This document shows, one piece after another, positions 14,635 to 18,140 of a DNA stretch of 18,140 bases. A model generated the notes under the pieces. The model was not told the origin of the DNA, searched no databases, and saw nothing but the letters and a program-made list of their open reading frames with translations. The translations under genes were made by a program, and so were the position numbers. Positions within the stretch are counted from its first letter, which is position 1; every line of letters begins with the position of its first letter. The stretch spans positions 1-18,140 of the forward strand of contig JAGXIS010000040.1 of assembly GCA_024635465.1 (NCBI GenBank), read 5' to 3'. Source of the stretch: Bacteroidota bacterium (lineage in GTDB: Bacteria > Bacteroidota > Rhodothermia > Balneolales > Balneolaceae).

Positions 14635-17220
14635 TTACTTCTTTTTAACTACAATAATCGTCATATCATCATATTGATCCGTTCCATTGACAAACTCAGC
14701 CAAATGTTCTTCAATTTTTTCAACCATCTGCTGTGATGGCAAATCATGATATCTTTTTACCAATTCGTAAAGCCTCTCTTCACCAAATAATTCGTGTTCC
14801 CTATTAACGGCTTCAACCATACCATCTGTATAAAATATTAAAATATCACCTTCCTCCATTTTCACAGACTGCTCAGAAATGTGACTACTGAACTTAGACA
14901 TATCAGCCATACCAATTGCAATCCCTTCAGGTTGATAAATATTTAATTTTTGCTCTTTTTTATTAAAATAAAGCAATGGATTGTGACCGGCTCTTGAAAA
15001 TCTAAATATACTTTTCTCTTCATCAAATATTCCAAACATAAGAGAAATGAATGTTCCTTTCGCAGCATTCTTTCGGAACATTTTGTTTGTTCTGCTCAGC
15101 ACTTCCACAGAGGATGTATAATCATTGCAAAGAGCATATAGAACCCCTTTTGTGAAAGTCATGTAAAACGCTGCCTGAATACCTTTACCGCTCACATCAC
15201 CAATGGTAATGGCCAATTTTTTATCATCCAGCTCTATAAAATCATAGTAATCACCTCCGGTTTCAAATGCCGGTTTACATATAGCAAAAACATCAAGTCC
15301 CGGCACGTTTGGTGTTTTAAGTGGTAAAAAGGATTGCTGTACTTTCCGGGCAATTTGCAACTCTTGCTTGATCCGGTTCTCACTGGCTAACTCCTGAATA
15401 TAATCCGGCACAAATTGAGGGATATCACGCGCAGTTCTGTGGCTGACAATACTGGTTCCCCCATAGATAAACCCTAACAAAATGATTGAAATAAATATGA
15501 TGAAATCAAGTGAATCCGGGGAGTAACCTAATAGCCATCCCGATGCAGTCCCAAGTAATCCCATGAATACAAACAATCCGATAAAAGTTGCCAAAAAATC
15601 TTCTTTCCAATACACAAATCCAATGATCACCCCTGTGACAATTGATGTCACAGATTTTGCTCCCCAACCGCCTATACTTAAAAAGTGTGGATCAGCAATT
15701 ACATAAATTAATGCCGTTACAGAAATGATTATCCAGCTTCTTTTGGTGTTTGAGCTTAACTTTCCAATTAAAATCAGGAATATGACTTGCGCAGCTAAAA
15801 AGATGAAAATAAAGTTACCCAGACTGGAAAAAATAAATGATAGATATATATTATCAGCGCTAAAAACTGCATCTATCGAAGTATATGATCCCGGTATAAG
15901 AGTTAATGTGATAGCAGTGGCAAAACTTAAAATAAACCCCCAACTTATCCCCCTAATAATACTCAACCCAAGAGGTATATTAATTAGATAACCGGAACGC
16001 ATTGAATCAATCGTACGTAATTTTTCGGGCCAGTTTTGACGAGCTATTGAATCGGAAATAGCTGTTACGGCGAAAAAACCTATCGAAGAAATCGCAGCCA
16101 TAAAACCGGCTCCAAATAAAATCTGTGCAAAGAAAGTCAAAGAGAGATCTTCAAATGAGTGTATTTGCATATGCAACTCCCTTGAAACAAAAAGTGCCGG
16201 TATGATAAATCCACCAATAACGGCAACTAGAATAGATGCTTTCAAATCAACCAGTCTTAATCGAAAGCGGATAAACAGTAGTATCACAATCCAGAAAAAG
16301 ATTATGGCTATCAAAAAACCACGTAATCCGGATATAATGGACATGATATTATTTCCATTATTAGATACAAACTCATAATTGTAAGTCAGTGAGAGCAAAC
16401 TACCGCCGGGCAATAAATCTATGACAATATTTACGGGGATCCAGAACTCAGAATCCGCAGATTTATATGTTACACGGGCGGCATTGATATCAGAAATAGA
16501 GATGATTTCAATACTCTCCATGTTGAAATTCATCTCGGGCCAGCCGGAAAGCGTAAGGTAGTAATTTGCCATTCTTTCAGCTACAGCCCTATTCACCAAC
16601 TGAGCCTCTCCTCTACTCAACTGATCTGAATCGAATGGTAGTTCACTATTTCCCAGAAATGAAAAACGGAAATATTCTTCCGGATTGCCCGACTCTGTAC
16701 TAATAAATTCCGGAATTTCTTCAACATTAAATCCATATTGGAGAACTTCAGGGTGTATATATCTCTCCGGTATAACAACTCTTGGATTATAGAAACCAAT
16801 TAAATCTCCCGACTCCGAGAGCCGAACCGTAATCTTTTCTGTAGTCGTGGTTGAAAAACTACCCTGTGTGGACTCCGGTTCAATCTTATTAATCAGAAAA
16901 TCTGATCGCCAATAAAAAACAGGATTCATTGTTTTGTACAACTGATTAGAATAAAATTCTTTAAAAGATCTACTGTTTTGCAGTGTATCAAGTAGAGTAG
17001 AATTTAAATCAAATATTGTATACGGCTGATCCTGAAACTCATACCCATTTCTTTGCAACCACTGAATGGAGTTGCTTTCTATTGATTCAGTTGCATAACT
17101 ATTATCAGCAGAAGAAAGCGGATGATAATCAGCATAGAACCAGAAAAAGAGCATTAGTGCAATAGAGCCTACTATTACGAGCGATAAATCCTGTTTTGCT
17201 GAATCACTTCTTGGGATCAA
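14635..17220 (-). CDS. Multi-pass membrane SpoIIE-type PP2C phosphatase with large periplasmic domain
   Basis: 861 aa. TM1 is at about 13-30, then a periplasmic segment (about 31-295) with mixed alpha/beta composition and no domain I recognise, then a block of about eight or nine TM helices (300-590), a short coiled linker (604-630, ending IARKVQQSFLP), and a SpoIIE/RsbU PP2C domain (about 630-861). Metal-binding Asp residues are in place: GGDYYDF D657, IGDVSGKG D675, FYTDG D799 and YDDMT D851/D852. RAGHNPLLY (743-751) is also typical. Such enzymes dephosphorylate anti-anti-sigma (STAS) proteins in partner-switch pathways; no STAS or anti-sigma kinase gene is adjacent. The start codon appears to be TTG at 17220: the frame is closed upstream by a TAA five codons before, and the next Met (M23) is inside TM1. 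Thioredoxin gene follows after 23 bp. Confidence 0.92.
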   Translation of the reverse strand: MIPRSDSAKQDLSLVIVGSIALMLFFWFYADYHPLSSADNSYATESIESNSIQWLQRNGYEFQDQPYTIFDLNSTLLDTLQNSRSFKEFYSNQLYKTMNPVFYWRSDFLINKIEPESTQGSFSTTTTEKITVRLSESGDLIGFYNPRVVIPERYIHPEVLQYGFNVEEIPEFISTESGNPEEYFRFSFLGNSELPFDSDQLSRGEAQLVNRAVAERMANYYLTLSGWPEMNFNMESIEIISISDINAARVTYKSADSEFWIPVNIVIDLLPGGSLLSLTYNYEFVSNNGNNIMSIISGLRGFLIAIIFFWIVILLFIRFRLRLVDLKASILVAVIGGFIIPALFVSRELHMQIHSFEDLSLTFFAQILFGAGFMAAISSIGFFAVTAISDSIARQNWPEKLRTIDSMRSGYLINIPLGLSIIRGISWGFILSFATAITLTLIPGSYTSIDAVFSADNIYLSFIFSSLGNFIFIFLAAQVIFLILIGKLSSNTKRSWIIISVTALIYVIADPHFLSIGGWGAKSVTSIVTGVIIGFVYWKEDFLATFIGLFVFMGLLGTASGWLLGYSPDSLDFIIFISIILLGFIYGGTSIVSHRTARDIPQFVPDYIQELASENRIKQELQIARKVQQSFLPLKTPNVPGLDVFAICKPAFETGGDYYDFIELDDKKLAITIGDVSGKGIQAAFYMTFTKGVLYALCNDYTSSVEVLSRTNKMFRKNAAKGTFISLMFGIFDEEKSIFRFSRAGHNPLLYFNKKEQKLNIYQPEGIAIGMADMSKFSSHISEQSVKMEEGDILIFYTDGMVEAVNREHELFGEERLYELVKRYHDLPSQQMVEKIEEHLAEFVNGTDQYDDMTIIVVKKK

Positions 17221-17360
17221 TGATAGAATGGTTTATTTGTAAATGTTATAATCTATGGAATTTACAGCGAAAAAAAGACAAATATGTTTCAAATTAGTTT
17301 CAGAAACTCTTTATTTCTATAGATCTTTAATATCTTGATTAAAAAATATTCAGTTTCATC

Positions 17361-18140
17361 ATGTGCCTGATTGTATTTGCATATAAATATCATCCTCAAT
17401 ACCCATTTATTTTAGCAGGTAACAGAGATGAATTTCATCGGAGACCTACTCAAAAACTACACGTTTGGGATGGAAATCCTGAAATATTAGCTGGAAAAGA
17501 CCTGGAAGCAGGTGGTACATGGTTAGGTATTAATCAACGCGGTAAATTTGCTGCACTAACAAACCATCGCGATCTGAGTAATATAAAGAAAAATGCCCCA
17601 TCCAGAGGATTCATAGTGACTGAAATTCTGAAATCTGATCTTTCACCCTCGGAGCAGCTTTCTGATATGGCTCCCGATTTTTCAAATTACAATGGTTTTA
17701 ACCTGATTGCAGGCACATTGGATGACCTCTATTATTGTTCCAATCATGAAACTTCTTTCCAAAAAATCAAACCGGGTCTCTATGGGATTAGTAATGCATC
17801 TCTGAATACCCCATGGCCAAAAACAAACAGAGCCCTCGAAAACTTTTCAACAGCTCTAAATAATGACCAACCGGATGCTAACGATATTTTTGATCTACTT
17901 TGTGATACGAATAGATTTCCCGAAAATATGTTACCGAAAACCGGACTCTCACCCGAAATGGAAAAAGCGGTATCATCCGTTTTTATCTTAACAGATGATT
18001 ATGGCACCCGGTCATCTGCACTCTTGATGGTTGATAATAAGGGTAAGGTCAAATTTACTGAAAAAACGTATTCACCGGGAACTACAGAAGTCACAAACTC
18101 CGAAGACTTCCTTTTAGAACTAAAAGAGGAGAAATTTCAA
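17361..18140 (+). CDS. NRDE/TANGO2 family protein, 3' truncated by the window edge
   Basis: 260 codons from the ATG at 17361 are open to the window end. The protein begins MCLIVFAYKYHPQYPFILAG followed by NRDEFHRRPTQ (21-31), the motif that names the family, then ILAGKDLEAGGTWLGIN (about 43-59) and FAALTNHRD. Cys2 is the conserved residue of the MC start shared by these proteins and may be an N-terminal nucleophile after Met removal. The later segment (YGISNASLNTPWPKTNRAL) also fits. Family members are about 250-270 aa, so only a few residues should be missing. Human TANGO2 is associated with haem or lipid handling, while bacterial roles are poorly defined. Its start is divergent from the SpoIIE-type gene with a 140-bp AT-rich gap that shows no clear promoter or operator. 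Confidence 0.92.
   Translation, partial: MCLIVFAYKYHPQYPFILAGNRDEFHRRPTQKLHVWDGNPEILAGKDLEAGGTWLGINQRGKFAALTNHRDLSNIKKNAPSRGFIVTEILKSDLSPSEQLSDMAPDFSNYNGFNLIAGTLDDLYYCSNHETSFQKIKPGLYGISNASLNTPWPKTNRALENFSTALNNDQPDANDIFDLLCDTNRFPENMLPKTGLSPEMEKAVSSVFILTDDYGTRSSALLMVDNKGKVKFTEKTYSPGTTEVTNSEDFLLELKEEKFQ

Noticed and set aside
15725..16799. Frames on both strands inside the SpoIIE-type phosphatase gene
   Set aside because: They are shadows of the long membrane-protein gene, whose hydrophobic codons leave open frames on other strands.
1..18140. CRISPR array, tRNA, rRNA, insertion sequence or phage genes
   Set aside because: No regularly spaced repeats, cloverleaf-like segments, transposase or integrase motifs were seen on either strand.

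Overview
The window looks like a chromosomal segment of an AT-rich, Gram-negative, aerobic bacterium of the Bacteroidota/Rhodothermota/Balneolota kind. Several things point there: an outer membrane with a TonB-dependent receptor and an Omp85-type barrel, lipoprotein signals, CHAT-domain and anti-sigma-like TPR genes, weak Shine-Dalgarno sites, and a membrane-bound SpoIIE phosphatase followed by a periplasmic thioredoxin. I favour Balneolota (Balneolaceae-like), but this is inferred from gene content and style; there is no rRNA or other phylogenetic marker here. I see no IS element, phage, CRISPR array, tRNA or plasmid gene.

Layout. (1) 1-1704, signalling: the C-terminus of a tail-anchored CHAT-domain protein (+) overlaps by 33 bp the end of a convergent two-gene unit (-) that encodes a receiver-domain protein and a membrane TPR protein with an anti-sigma-like N-terminus. 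(2) 1840-2842: a 54-residue double-TM protein with a good ribosome binding site, convergent with a TauE/SafE permease. (3) 3047-6392 (+): mutS2, then a glycerophosphodiesterase lipoprotein. (4) 6434-7465 (-): a ParM/Ta0583-like actin homologue whose phosphate-1 motif lies at the extreme C-terminus instead of the N-terminus. This is an apparent circular permutation and the most unusual object in the window. (5) 7648-13033, an iron/haem block: an Omp85-type barrel, an AhpD-like protein and protoporphyrinogen oxidase (all -), divergent from a FecA-like TonB-dependent receptor (+). The 142-bp divergent region holds two matching 19-bp palindromes, one of them over the -10 of a near-consensus promoter. 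(6) 13034-14027: two large hairpins, then an atypical SDR protein (+). (7) 14114-17220 (-): a large SpoIIE-type phosphatase with a sensory membrane module and a TTG start, followed by an exported thioredoxin. (8) 17361-end (+): an NRDE/TANGO2-family protein cut by the window edge.

How the genes fit together. The clearest regulatory story is iron. Haem synthesis (hemG) and ferric-chelate uptake share a control region with paired DtxR/IdeR-shaped operators, and the AhpD-like and outer-membrane genes downstream of hemG may be in the same transcription unit. The other blocks appear to be independent housekeeping or signalling units.
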